This document shows, piece by piece, positions 45,398 to 53,701 of a DNA stretch of 64,000 nucleotides. The stretch comes from Candidatus Faeciplasma pullistercoris (lineage in GTDB: Bacteria > Bacillota > Clostridia > Oscillospirales > Ruminococcaceae). The notes beneath the pieces are model-generated. The model was not told where the DNA came from, made no database searches, and saw nothing but the letters and a program-made list of their open reading frames with translations. The position numbers and the translations under genes are program-made. The first letter of the stretch is position 1; the number at the start of each line of letters is the position of its first letter. Location: the NCBI GenBank assembly GCA_018715525.1, contig DVLL01000012.1, positions 45,041 to 109,040 of the forward strand, written 5' to 3'.

Positions 45398-47752
45398 TTA
45401 TTTTGAGTAGTATTCCTGGGCGTACCTGACGGTGTCCATGGCGTCCTTGGCGTAGAAATCTGCGTGTATCATGTCGGCATATTCCTGAGTCAGAACCGCA
45501 CCGCCTGCCACTATTTTAATAGAGCTGTCATAGCTATGGAGAAGCTTTATCGTCCTTTCCATAGAGGGAACCGTGGTGGTCATAAGAGCGCTCAGACCGA
45601 CCAGCTTGCAGGAGGTGGATTTGACGCAATCCAAAACCGCCTGCGGGTCTACATCCTTGCCAAGGTCGTATACCTTAAAGCCGTAGCTTTCAAGCATTAC
45701 CCTGACAATGTTCTTTCCTATCTCGTGGATATCCCCCTTGACGGTGGCGAGTATCACCGCCTTTCCCTTTTCCTCTTGACCGGCAGGGATTGCCGCCTTG
45801 ACCTGTGCAAATGCCGCGGTTGCGGCGTCCGCGCTCATGAGAAGCTGAGGCAGGTATGCCTTATGCTGCTCAAACTGCTCGCCTATTTCGTTTAGGGCAG
45901 GGATTATGTGCAGGTTTACAACCTCAAGCGGGGGGATAGATTTAAGAAGCTCATGCGCAAGCTCTCCCGCCTTTGACTTTAAGCCCTTTACTATCGCGCG
46001 CTGTAGGGTGACAATCTCAGGAGCAGCCGTTTCTGAGGCTACCTCGTCGGAGGCGTGCGAGATATAGTCCATACACGCCGCGTCCATGCCGTGAAGAGCT
46101 CGGTAGGAGTAATAAGCGTCCATCATTACCTCCGATTTCGGGTTCATAATGGCGCAGCTCAGACCTTTTTCAAGTGCGGAGGTAAAGAAGGAGGTGTTTA
46201 TTTTTTCTCTCTTCGGAAGCCCGAAGGAAATGTTTGACACCCCGAGCGAGGTCTTAAGTCCCAGATTTGATATCAGCTCTACAGCCCTAAGCGTTGTAAG
46301 CGCGCTCGACTGGTCGGAGGAAACGGCAAGAGCGAGCGGATCAAATATGATGTCTTGCTCCGATATGCCGTACTCGGAGGCGGCGGCTATGATCTTTTGC
46401 GCAAGTTCGGCTCTTCCCTCAGCGGTGGAGGGTATTCCACGCTCGTCCATTGTCAGGGCTATTACCGCTCCGCCGTACTTCTTGATAAGCGGGAATACGG
46501 CTGACATTTTTTCTTTTTCTGCGTCCACCGAGTTTATGAGCGGCTTTCCCGCGTATATCCTCATTGCGGCTTCAAGCGCCTCGGGGCTCGCAGAGTCAAG
46601 CTGCAAGGGCAGCTCGGTGACCGACTGCACCGCTTCCGTTACGCTTTTGAGCATTTTTGGCTCGTCAATGTCCGGCAGCCCTACATTTATGTCGAGGATA
46701 TGAGCTCCCGCTTCAGTCTGGGAAACCGCCTCGCCGAGGATATAGCTCATATTGCCTGTCCTCAGGGCTTCCTTCAGCCTCGGCTTGCCGGTCGGGTTTA
46801 TCCTCTCGCCGATAAGCACCGGCTCGCCGCCTACCATGACGGCTCTTATGCCGGAGGAGACCACGGTGAGCCTTTTTTTCTCAGGGAGCTCAAAGGGAAC
46901 TCTCTTAACGGCTTCGACCGTCTTTTTGATATACTCTGGCGTAGTTCCGCAGCAGCCGCCGAGGATGGTGACTCCTTTTTCCGCAAGCCTGCGCATATAC
47001 GAGGCGAACTCGTCCGAGGAAATGTCGTATTCTGTTTTTCCATTCCTGATGCAGGGAAGTCCCGCGTTGGGGTTGGCAATCAGCGGGGTAGAAGAGCGGG
47101 TTTTGAACTTGTCTATGATGCCGAGCATCACATCGGGACCGAAGGAGCAGTTCATCCCGAGAGCGTCTACTCCCAAGCCCTCCAGCATGGCTATCATCGC
47201 CTCCGGCTCAGCGCCGGTCATAAGCTTTCCGGAGAGGTCGTAGGCGTTTGTAACAAATACAGGCAGGCTTGAGCTTTCCTTGGCGGCTATAACGGCGGCT
47301 TTTGTTTCAAGACAGTCGTTCATCGTTTCGATGATTATAAGGTCAACGCCGAGCTTTGCCGCCTCTTTGATTCCTGCCGAGAACAGAGCCACTGCGTCCT
47401 CAAAGCCGAGGTCTCCGAGCGGCTTCATCAGCCTGCCGGTGGGTCCCACGTCGAAGGCTATATACTTGTCCCTGTCGCCTACTGCAGCCTTGGCGCACCC
47501 CACCGCCGCCGCTATAAGCTCGCGGTAATTTTGGTATTTGTTCGGGTTTACGCCGAAGGTGTTTGTCGTTATTATGTCGCTTCCGGCGTCGAGGTAGCTT
47601 TTATGTACCTGCGTGACCTCCTGCGGGTGGCTCAGGTTCCAAAGCTCGGGCGGCTCGCCGTTTTTCAGACCCTTTGCCTGAAGCATAGTGCCGAATCCGC
47701 CGTCAAAAAATAGCCTACCGGATTTGATTTTTTCTCTGATATCAGTTTTCAT
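45398..47752 (-). CDS. metH: Cobalamin-dependent methionine synthase, without the activation domain
   Basis: Transfers a methyl group from methyltetrahydrofolate by way of B12 to homocysteine. At 784 residues it has the first four modules of MetH: homocysteine/zinc domain (1 to about 285; GGFGTMLQAKG, NTFGVN, GGCCGTTPEY), pterin domain (about 310-560; IGERINPTGKP, DINVGLPD), cap helices, and B12 domain (about 660-784) with the lower-ligand motif GDIHEIGKNI and GLSALMTTT. The SAM-dependent reactivation domain of long MetH is missing, and is encoded by the gene just upstream, which overlaps by four bases. Confidence 0.95.
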   Translation of the reverse strand: MKTDIREKIKSGRLFFDGGFGTMLQAKGLKNGEPPELWNLSHPQEVTQVHKSYLDAGSDIITTNTFGVNPNKYQNYRELIAAAVGCAKAAVGDRDKYIAFDVGPTGRLMKPLGDLGFEDAVALFSAGIKEAAKLGVDLIIIETMNDCLETKAAVIAAKESSSLPVFVTNAYDLSGKLMTGAEPEAMIAMLEGLGVDALGMNCSFGPDVMLGIIDKFKTRSSTPLIANPNAGLPCIRNGKTEYDISSDEFASYMRRLAEKGVTILGGCCGTTPEYIKKTVEAVKRVPFELPEKKRLTVVSSGIRAVMVGGEPVLIGERINPTGKPRLKEALRTGNMSYILGEAVSQTEAGAHILDINVGLPDIDEPKMLKSVTEAVQSVTELPLQLDSASPEALEAAMRIYAGKPLINSVDAEKEKMSAVFPLIKKYGGAVIALTMDERGIPSTAEGRAELAQKIIAAASEYGISEQDIIFDPLALAVSSDQSSALTTLRAVELISNLGLKTSLGVSNISFGLPKREKINTSFFTSALEKGLSCAIMNPKSEVMMDAYYSYRALHGMDAACMDYISHASDEVASETAAPEIVTLQRAIVKGLKSKAGELAHELLKSIPPLEVVNLHIIPALNEIGEQFEQHKAYLPQLLMSADAATAAFAQVKAAIPAGQEEKGKAVILATVKGDIHEIGKNIVRVMLESYGFKVYDLGKDVDPQAVLDCVKSTSCKLVGLSALMTTTVPSMERTIKLLHSYDSSIKIVAGGAVLTQEYADMIHADFYAKDAMDTVRYAQEYYSK

Positions 47753-48375
47753 GCTTCTTGTTCTCCCTGCGGTAATTTTAATCCCATTACAGCGGTGATG
47801 GATTTTTTGGGGCTCATCAGCAGCGAGTCCGACAGGGTTATCCCCAAAAGCCTCCCGGCGTTCACCATTCTCAGCACATTAGGCTGCAAAGAAAGAGGCA
47901 TGTCGCCGTAGCCGGGGCTGTATCTTCTGCGGCAGACAAGCCCCATGCTTTTCGCTCTCGCTCTAAGCAGCTCGTCCGCCCGCTCCGCCGCGGCCTCCGC
48001 GTAGGCAGAGGCAAGAGCGTCGGTGATAAAGTGCTCGCTCGGGCTTGTTCCGGCGAGCTTTAGGATGAGCCTGTCCGCTCCGAGACCTATGGTGGCTGCG
48101 AAGATATACGCCTGAGGAGCTGAGTCAAGGTTATCGTACAGCGACACGCTCTTAAACTCCCCGAAGCCGAGATCTATTATATTCTCGGCAGGGTAGCATA
48201 CGCTTACCTTCACGGCGCTGAACCGGCAATCGAGGACTCCCTCGAGCCTTGCCCTGCATGCCTCGATAACATCGTCGGTATATCCTTTTTTCGTCTTTAG
48301 ACGGGAGGCGACCTCCACCTCGCTGAGTCTAAGCTCGGCCGGAGAGATCCTCTCGAAAATTATATCCGGATCCAT
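47749..48375 (-). CDS. Stand-alone MetH reactivation (SAM-binding) domain protein
   Basis: A 208-residue protein equivalent to the C-terminal activation domain of long MetH, which with SAM remethylates oxidised B12. The SAM-binding motif RYSPGYGDMPLSLQ is clear (family RxxPGYG), with SKSITAVMGL-like SPKKSITAVMGL at the end. It stands between metF and metH; its stop overlaps the metH start, so the two chains would be made together and presumably work as a complex. Confidence 0.92.
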   Translation of the reverse strand: MDPDIIFERISPAELRLSEVEVASRLKTKKGYTDDVIEACRARLEGVLDCRFSAVKVSVCYPAENIIDLGFGEFKSVSLYDNLDSAPQAYIFAATIGLGADRLILKLAGTSPSEHFITDALASAYAEAAAERADELLRARAKSMGLVCRRRYSPGYGDMPLSLQPNVLRMVNAGRLLGITLSDSLLMSPKKSITAVMGLKLPQGEQEA

Positions 48376-48377
48376 TT

Positions 48378-49238
48378 TTACCTCAGTATCTCGGTCAGAT
48401 TAGCCTTGATGGCAGCGGCAACGTCCGGCTTATTCATAGAGTAGACATGCACCGCGTTTATGCCGTTGGCGTACAGGTCTATTATCTGTTCGGTGGCATA
48501 GGCGATTCCGGCCTGCTTCATGGCGGCGGGATTGTCGCCGTATCTGTCTACAATCCTTACAAACCTCTGGGGCAGCGCGGAGCCGGATATCGACATCAGC
48601 CTTTTTATCTGAGCGGCGTTGGTGACCGGCATTATTCCTGCGACCACCGGCACATTTATTCCTGCACGGTAGATGCGGTAGAGAAAATTGTAAAGGATGT
48701 TGTTGTCAAAGAACATCTGTGTGGTGAGAAATTCGCAGCCGCTTTCGACCTTGATTTTGAGGGCGTCGATATCCGCGGAGGAGTTCGCGCTTTCCGGGTG
48801 TCCTTCAGGGTAGCACGCTCCTCCTATGCAGAAGCCTCCGGCGGCGGAAATCTCGCTTATCAGCTCGCTTGCATGGTGATAGCTTATATTGCTTTGGACA
48901 AACCCGACGGGTATATCTCCTCTGAGGGCAAGTATGTTTTCTATGCCGTTTTCTCTGAGCTGCCTTAGCTCCTCATGAATCTTAGCCCTGTCTGAGGACA
49001 CGCAGGTCAGGTGCGCGAGCGGAGTGATGCCCTGTGAGCCGAGAGTATGGCAAATAGCTGCGGTGTACTTTGATGTCCCGCCTCCCGCGCCGTAGGTGAC
49101 GCTCATGTAGCTTGGATGAAGCTTTGCTATCTCGGTAGCGGCACCGAGCACGCTGTCAAAGTTGTCTATTGTCTTCGGCGGGAATACCTCGAAGGAAAGA
49201 CTTGGCTTTTTACCTGTTATTATTTCAAGTATGGTCAA
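48378..49238 (-). CDS. metF: 5,10-methylenetetrahydrofolate reductase
   Basis: Makes 5-methyltetrahydrofolate, the methyl donor for MetH; FAD-dependent barrel. Motifs: SFEVFPPKTIDNFD near the start, MSVTYGAGGGTSKYT, ILALRGDIP and CEFLTTQMFFDN. 286 residues. It heads the operon metF - activation domain - metH with two- to four-base junctions. Confidence 0.96.
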   Translation of the reverse strand: MTILEIITGKKPSLSFEVFPPKTIDNFDSVLGAATEIAKLHPSYMSVTYGAGGGTSKYTAAICHTLGSQGITPLAHLTCVSSDRAKIHEELRQLRENGIENILALRGDIPVGFVQSNISYHHASELISEISAAGGFCIGGACYPEGHPESANSSADIDALKIKVESGCEFLTTQMFFDNNILYNFLYRIYRAGINVPVVAGIMPVTNAAQIKRLMSISGSALPQRFVRIVDRYGDNPAAMKQAGIAYATEQIIDLYANGINAVHVYSMNKPDVAAAIKANLTEILR

Positions 49239-49294
49239 TTTAAATCAGTCCTGACTATAAGAGTTGTAATACTTTGGATTAAAGCGTTAAAGCA

Positions 49295-49323
49295 AGTATA
49301 GCATACTTTTTATAAACTATCAA
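49295..49323 (-). promoter_or_regulatory. metF operon promoter
   Basis: On the minus strand TTGATA (49318-49323), a 17-base spacer and TATACT (49295-49300). The leader is about 50 bases, too short for an S-box or B12 riboswitch. Confidence 0.7.
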
Positions 49324-49373
49324 GTTTTTTTGAAAGAAGATTTGCCCGCCGCGTTACGGACTGAAGGTACAGC

Positions 49374-49406
49374 AAAAGCCGGCGTCAGAATGCGACACCG
49401 GCTTTT
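49374..49406. terminator. Bidirectional terminator between the Cys-rich protein and the metF operon
   Basis: AAAAGCCGG-C-GTC and GAC-A-CCGGCTTTT pair around a seven-base loop. On the minus strand it serves the Cys-rich protein gene. Confidence 0.85.
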
Positions 49407-49458
49407 AAGCCTGTTGATATGGAGTGTTGTAAAGATTTTGGCGGTCTTAGAAGCCCGA

Positions 49459-50010
49459 TCAGTTATCCTTCTTTGAATCGTCGGAAGTCGAGCCGGCGGC
49501 GTCAGACATTTCCTGCGCAAAGTTAGACGCAGCTTTCTCAAGATCCTTAGAGGTTCCCGAGAGGGCGCTGTCTGCATCGCTGTCGTTAAAGCTGAAGGAA
49601 ATGGGTGCCGTGCGTGAATCAAGTCTTTCGTCGAGCTTGTTTGCGACATAGTCGGCAATCTTAGTGGAGACTTCGCTTACCTTGTCGGCAGCTATGACAA
49701 TTCCGCTCATTACTCCGTCAACAATGGTGTTTACCGCTGTTTTCATGTCGGCAGGCTCATCCTCATCGCTGTACTCGCAGCTATCTACGCACTTGTCGCA
49801 GTCGCCGCAGTTGTCATCGCAGCTGCACTCATCGCCGTTCCACGAATCGCAGCTGTCGCACTTATTGAGGAAATCCTCCTCATCAGGGCTCCACTGGTCA
49901 TCGTAGTCGTAGTCGCTGCGCTTCTGAGCTTTCTTAGATACGGAAACAGCCAGCGCGGCAGCAGCGGCGGCAGCTCCGAGCCCGAGAGCTATTTTAAGAG
50001 CATTATTCAT
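49459..50010 (-). CDS. Membrane-anchored acidic Cys-cluster protein, function unknown
   Basis: I do not recognise a family. 183 residues: an N-terminal Ala-rich hydrophobic segment (1-25), short basic stretch, then a very acidic part with eight Cys at 51, 54, 62, 64, 68, 71, 74 and 78, in patterns CxxC and CxC. The rest is helical (amphipathic MKTAVNTIVDGVMSGIVIAA) with a Ser/Asp-rich tail. The Cys group could bind zinc or another metal. Good GGAG Shine-Dalgarno and its own promoter and terminator show it is a real gene. Confidence 0.75.
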   Translation of the reverse strand: MNNALKIALGLGAAAAAAALAVSVSKKAQKRSDYDYDDQWSPDEEDFLNKCDSCDSWNGDECSCDDNCGDCDKCVDSCEYSDEDEPADMKTAVNTIVDGVMSGIVIAADKVSEVSTKIADYVANKLDERLDSRTAPISFSFNDSDADSALSGTSKDLEKAASNFAQEMSDAAGSTSDDSKKDN

Positions 50011-50040
50011 AGAAACATCTCCTTACAAATTGTTAGTTAT

Positions 50041-50069
50041 ACTATAACATAAATTACTTAAGATTGCAA
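50041..50069 (-). promoter_or_regulatory. Promoter of the Cys-cluster protein gene
   Basis: On the minus strand TTGCAA (50064-50069), a 17-base spacer and TATAGT (50041-50046). Confidence 0.65.
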
Positions 50070-50088
50070 CACTTTGCGGCAAGTTGCT

Positions 50089-50808
50089 TTACATATCCCC
50101 ACTTAGATGCATAATTATGCTTATCGCCGCTATAGGAGCGGTCTCGCAGCGAAGAATTCTTTGCCCGAGCCAGACGATTTTCGCGCCGCCATCCCGGCAC
50201 AGCTCTACCTCAGACTGCTCAAACCCGCCCTCCGAGCCCACAAGAACGCCTATTGTCATGCCGGGACGAATCCCGAACTCACTCAGCGAGCTTCCGCCCT
50301 TTTCGTAGCATACAAGTCCAAGATCAAGCCTTGAAAGCTCCTCGGCGCATTCCTTCAGGCTTATTATGTCCGAAACCTCGGGAACAATTCCTCTTCCCGA
50401 CTGCTTTGCGGCCTCAAAAGCTATTTTTGCGAGCCTTTCACGTTTTTTTGCGAATTGCTCGTTTGACGGTCTGGAGACGCACCTGCTTGTCAGAACCGGG
50501 ACTATCCTGACTGCGCCGAGCTCCGTTGCCTTCTGGACAACAAGCTCGAGCTTATCCAGCTTCGGCAGAGCCATGAAAAGGGTGAGCTTTATTCCCGGCT
50601 CGACTGAGGGAGCCTCGGATATTACCTCGAGAGTAACCTCTTCGTCGCTTATTGTGAGAATTTTACAGTCATAGTCGACGCCCTCGTGACAGACGGTGAG
50701 CGGGTCTCCGAGCCTCATTCTCAAAGACCTGCCAATATGCTTGGCGTCCTGTCCTCTTATTACTGCGGTATTGCCTGCCGGAGGCTCCGGAATGAAAAAT
50801 CTCGGCAT
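50089..50808 (-). CDS. rsmE: 16S rRNA m3U1498 methyltransferase
   Basis: Methylates N3 of U1498 in 16S rRNA. A small N-terminal PUA-like beta domain (MPRFFIPEPPAGN..., HIGRSLRMRLGD) is followed by a SPOUT-class knotted domain: MALPKLDKLELVVQKATELG, GVLVGSEGGFEQSEVE and LGQRILRCETAPIAA. 239 residues. I place the start at 50808, with GGAG ten bases upstream; the frame can be read 47 codons further but that crosses the promoter. Confidence 0.95.
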   Translation of the reverse strand: MPRFFIPEPPAGNTAVIRGQDAKHIGRSLRMRLGDPLTVCHEGVDYDCKILTISDEEVTLEVISEAPSVEPGIKLTLFMALPKLDKLELVVQKATELGAVRIVPVLTSRCVSRPSNEQFAKKRERLAKIAFEAAKQSGRGIVPEVSDIISLKECAEELSRLDLGLVCYEKGGSSLSEFGIRPGMTIGVLVGSEGGFEQSEVELCRDGGAKIVWLGQRILRCETAPIAAISIIMHLSGDM

Positions 50809-50844
50809 TCGGCACCAACTCCTTTGACGCAGGTTTTTTTGATT

Positions 50845-50873
50845 ATTATAAATCCGCAGAGAAACAGTTGCAA
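50845..50873 (-). promoter_or_regulatory. rsmE promoter
   Basis: On the minus strand TTGCAA (50868-50873), a 17-base spacer and TATAAT (50845-50850), about 40 bases before the chosen start. Confidence 0.7.
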
Positions 50874-51018
50874 GTATTTGGGACAATTTTTGCATTATTT
50901 TCACGAAGCTGTCACATTGATATGTTAGCATAACAGCGTAATGAGACACTTAGGAATCGCAAATTTTTAATCGTAACAATTTTTGACTATACCTCCGCCT
51001 ATTTTATATCCCCCAAGG

Positions 51019-51066
51019 GCTCCTGCCGTGCGCAAAACAGCGCACTGCGGGAGCTGTCTTTATTTT
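51019..51066 (+). terminator. Orphan terminator between divergent genes
   Basis: GCTCC-T-GC-C-GTGCGC pairs with GCGCAC-T-GC-G-GGAGC around AAAACA, then GTCTTTATTTT. No plus-strand gene ends here: rsmE goes leftwards and the deaminase starts to the right. It may end a small RNA that starts in the 60 or so bases upstream. Confidence 0.65.
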
Positions 51067-51111
51067 GCGGCAAATATTCCTTGAATCTGCCCTCTTTTTT
51101 GCCTGCCGTTA

Positions 51112-51140
51112 TTGCATAATTTGTAATGCTGTGATATTAT
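51112..51140 (+). promoter_or_regulatory. Promoter of the deaminase-tsaE-tsaB-rpiB cluster
   Basis: TTGCAT (51112-51117), a 17-base spacer and TATTAT (51135-51140), about 45 bases before the start codon. Confidence 0.65.
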
Positions 51141-51186
51141 ATAGCTTGACAATGTGATGCAAAAAATATGTGAAAGGGGTTAGGTC

Positions 51187-51675
51187 ATGGCTCGCAGGGA
51201 TAAGACAAATTACTATCTTGACATCGCTGACGCCGTTTCGGAGAGGGGAACCTGCCTGCGCCGCAGGTATGGCGCCGTAATAGTAAATAACGACCAGATA
51301 ATTTCCACAGGATACGTCGGGGCGCCGAGAGGACGCCAGAACTGCACGGACCTGGGCTATTGCGTCAGGAACCAGCTCAATGTCCCCAGAGGGGAAAGGT
51401 ATGAGCTTTGCAGGAGCGTTCACGCCGAAATGAACGCAATCATCAACGCTCCGAGAGAGCAGATGATAGGCGCGACGCTATATCTTTGCGGCAGGGAAGC
51501 GGATACTGACGAGTACATAAAAAATTCCTGCTGCTGCTCGCTTTGCAAGAGGATGATAATAAACTCCGGAATAGAAAGAGTTGTTATACGCGACGACGAT
51601 ATGAACTACAGGAGCATTCCGGTCTACGACTGGGTGATAAACGACGACTCGATATCCGGTCAGTTCGGGTATTGA
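51187..51675 (+). CDS. dCMP deaminase family protein (ComEB-like)
   Basis: A zinc deaminase converting dCMP to dUMP, feeding dTTP synthesis. Zn motif HAEMNAII supplies His and the catalytic Glu. The second motif reads SCCCSLCKRMI, with Cys where most members have Pro in PCxxC, so the zinc Cys pair is still available. TGYVGAPRGRQNCTDLGYC is the family front loop. 162 residues. AAAGGGG precedes the ATG. First gene of a tight plus-strand cluster. Confidence 0.88.
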   Translation: MARRDKTNYYLDIADAVSERGTCLRRRYGAVIVNNDQIISTGYVGAPRGRQNCTDLGYCVRNQLNVPRGERYELCRSVHAEMNAIINAPREQMIGATLYLCGREADTDEYIKNSCCCSLCKRMIINSGIERVVIRDDDMNYRSIPVYDWVINDDSISGQFGY

Positions 51676-51698
51676 CGGCGCGGAGCGGGGATTATTCT

Positions 51699-52148
51699 TT
51701 GAGCATTTCAGTTTATTCACATTCCGCCGCCGAGACGGTGGAAATAGGGAAAAAAATAGGCGCTTTGCTTCGACCGGGGGATGTTATAGCCTATAAGGGA
51801 GGACTCGGCGCGGGCAAAACCACTCTCACCAGAGGAATAGCCGTCGGAATGGGTTTAAGGGACGATGTCAGCAGCCCTACCTTTGCCCTGGTGAATGAAT
51901 ACCGGCTTCCCGGCGTAACTCCGCTGTTCCACTTTGACATGTACCGCATAAACGGAGGCGCGGAGCTTGAGTCGATAGGCTTTTTTGACTATCTTCAGGC
52001 AGGCGGAGTAATAGCCGCAGAGTGGAGCGAAAACATTTCGGACGAGCTTCCGGACGGAACCATATTCATAGAAATTGAACGAACAGGTGAGGAAGAGAGA
52101 AAGATTACCATTGACGGGGGTGAGAGGTTTGACTGTATTGGGGATTGA
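51699..52148 (+). CDS. tsaE: tRNA t6A biosynthesis ATPase TsaE
   Basis: ATPase that works with TsaB and TsaD to make t6A37 in ANN-decoding tRNAs. The P-loop KGGLGAGKTTLTRGIA, SPTFALVNEY and FHFDMYRI are typical. I place the start at a TTG with GCGGGG eight bases upstream, giving SISVYSHSAAETVEIG and 149 residues; the open frame extends 52 codons further but would overlap the deaminase gene. The end overlaps the start of tsaB. Confidence 0.93.
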   Translation: MSISVYSHSAAETVEIGKKIGALLRPGDVIAYKGGLGAGKTTLTRGIAVGMGLRDDVSSPTFALVNEYRLPGVTPLFHFDMYRINGGAELESIGFFDYLQAGGVIAAEWSENISDELPDGTIFIEIERTGEEERKITIDGGERFDCIGD

Positions 52149-52830
52149 TACGTCGGGAAAAACCGCCTCCTGCGCGGTGCTGCGGGACGGTATACTTCTC
52201 GGTCAGCGCTCGGTGTACACAAGCCTGACTCACTCGCAGGTGATACTTCCTTTTGTCGAAAGTCTTCTTGACGACGTCGGTCTAAAGCTTTGCGATATTG
52301 ATATCATAGCCGTTGCGGACGGTCCGGGGTCTTACACCGGACTCAGGATAGGCATATCTGTGGTAAAGGGGCTCTGCTATGACGGAAAGCCCTGCCTCGG
52401 AGTGTCTACCCTCGAAGCGCTCGCTTATAATTGCGCTGCGGCAAAAGCAAGGATAATTCCGGTTATGTCTGCAAGACCGGGAATAGTATATTTCGGGGCA
52501 TATGACTCTGACGGCGAGAGCATTGCATGTGCGGCAGACGACAGGGTGGCGCCGGTGGGAGAGCTTGAGGCGGTTGCCGATGGATATCAGGGCGACATCA
52601 TCCTGACGGGTGATGCGGCGCAGACAGTTAAAGACACACTTTTTGCGGACAATCCGAGCGTAAGGATAGCTCCCGTTTCACAGCGGCTCCAGCAGGCGAG
52701 CGGCGTATGTGAGGCGGCTTTGAGACACCTTGATATGGCAGGCGGCGCAGCCTCCCTCAACGCGAGATACTTGCAGGTAACAAAGGCTGAAAAGGACTTG
52801 TTTGAAAAGAATTCGCACAGCAATAGTTAA
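52129..52830 (+). CDS. tsaB: tRNA t6A biosynthesis protein TsaB
   Basis: ASKHA-fold partner of TsaD and TsaE for t6A formation. N terminus TVLGIDTSGKTASCAVL with GQRSVYTSLTHSQVILPFVE, then VADGPGSYTGLRIGISVVKG, the hallmark of TsaB. 234 residues. I use the TTG at 52129, which overlaps tsaE by 20 bases; an upstream GTG at 52120 is possible. tsaD is not in this window. Confidence 0.92.
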   Translation: MTVLGIDTSGKTASCAVLRDGILLGQRSVYTSLTHSQVILPFVESLLDDVGLKLCDIDIIAVADGPGSYTGLRIGISVVKGLCYDGKPCLGVSTLEALAYNCAAAKARIIPVMSARPGIVYFGAYDSDGESIACAADDRVAPVGELEAVADGYQGDIILTGDAAQTVKDTLFADNPSVRIAPVSQRLQQASGVCEAALRHLDMAGGAASLNARYLQVTKAEKDLFEKNSHSNS

Positions 52831-52870
52831 TCATGCTCAGACTCAGCAAAGTCGGAAAGGATGTATAGAT

Positions 52871-53323
52871 ATGAAAATAGGAATAGGAAACGATCACGCC
52901 GGAACAACGCTTAAGCTTGAGATATGCAAGCACCTCGATGAAATAGGCGTGGAGTATGTAGACTTCGGAGTGGCTCCCGGGGAGGCGATAGACTATCCCG
53001 TTGCGGCGGAAAGGGTTTGCAGGCAGGTAGTCAACGGCAATGTCGACAGGGCTATACTCATCTGCGGAACCGGCATAGGCATTTCAATAGCCGCAAACAA
53101 GATAAAGGGAATAAGGGCGTGCGCGTGCTCCGACTCCTTCTCCGCCAAGTACACAAGGCTCCATAACGACGCGAACGCGCTTTGCCTCGGAGGCAGGGTA
53201 GTCGGCGCGGGATTAGCGTGCGAGCTGGTTGATCTGTTCCTGAACACGGAATTTGAGGGCGGAAGGCATCAGAGAAGGGTTGACCTGATAACAAAGCTTG
53301 AGCAAGAAGGAAGCTGTGAGTAA
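52871..53323 (+). CDS. rpiB: Ribose-5-phosphate isomerase B
   Basis: Interconverts ribose-5-phosphate and ribulose-5-phosphate; related sugar isomerases (LacAB) share the fold. MKIGIGNDHAGTTLK at the start, catalytic Cys in ILICGTGIGISIAANK, GIRACACSDSFSAKYTRLHND and NALCLGGRVVG. 150 residues. The start has GGAAAGGA upstream; the frame is open 23 codons further but that part overlaps tsaB. Confidence 0.95.
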   Translation: MKIGIGNDHAGTTLKLEICKHLDEIGVEYVDFGVAPGEAIDYPVAAERVCRQVVNGNVDRAILICGTGIGISIAANKIKGIRACACSDSFSAKYTRLHNDANALCLGGRVVGAGLACELVDLFLNTEFEGGRHQRRVDLITKLEQEGSCE

Positions 53324-53549
53324 GTCCTATATTTTGAACTCGGTCTCAGCGCTCATGGGACTTGCGGGCGTTCTGCTTGTCGTTGTCCCGATGTTTTTGG
53401 GCGGCTCCTTCATCCTCATCGTACTGGGGTTTGTCCTGCTTGCCGCAGGGGTGGTAGTCCGCGCGGTAAATGTCAGATGTCCCTTCTGTCACCACATTGT
53501 AGCCGATTGCGGCGGGCAATGTCCGTACTGCGGGAACATCCTCGCGTAG
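53316..53549 (+). CDS. Small membrane protein with C-terminal zinc ribbon
   Basis: A 77-residue protein: two hydrophobic segments (SVSALMGLAGVLLVVVPMFL and the stretch GSFILIVLGFVLLAAGVVVR) and a cytoplasmic end with CPFC and CPYC about 13 residues apart, a zinc-ribbon pair. Function unknown. I use the GTG at 53316, with AAGGA five bases upstream; a TTG at 53298 is also open. It overlaps the end of rpiB by eight bases and looks to be the last gene of the cluster. Confidence 0.72.
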   Translation: MSKSYILNSVSALMGLAGVLLVVVPMFLGGSFILIVLGFVLLAAGVVVRAVNVRCPFCHHIVADCGGQCPYCGNILA

Positions 53550-53573
53550 GACAGCAGGAAATAGAATATAAAA

Positions 53574-53618
53574 AAACCACCGGCTGTCACAGGCATCTCG
53601 CCTGCGGCAGCCGGTTTG
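53574..53618. terminator. Terminator between the zinc-ribbon gene and the surface protein gene
   Basis: CCGGCTG (53580-53586) and CAGCCGG (53608-53614), with an inner GGC/GCC pairing, flanked by A and T runs. It can serve both converging genes. Confidence 0.75.
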
Positions 53619-53701
53619 CTATGCGTTCATTTCATCAGCCGGTCAGGCAGCCCTGAAAACTGGGCACAAAGCCTGAAAGCTGTGATAGTGTTTTCTCAAT
53701 A

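Noticed and set aside
49239..49294. S-box or B12 riboswitch before metF
   Set aside because: The leader is only about 50 bases from a good promoter and no conserved core is visible.
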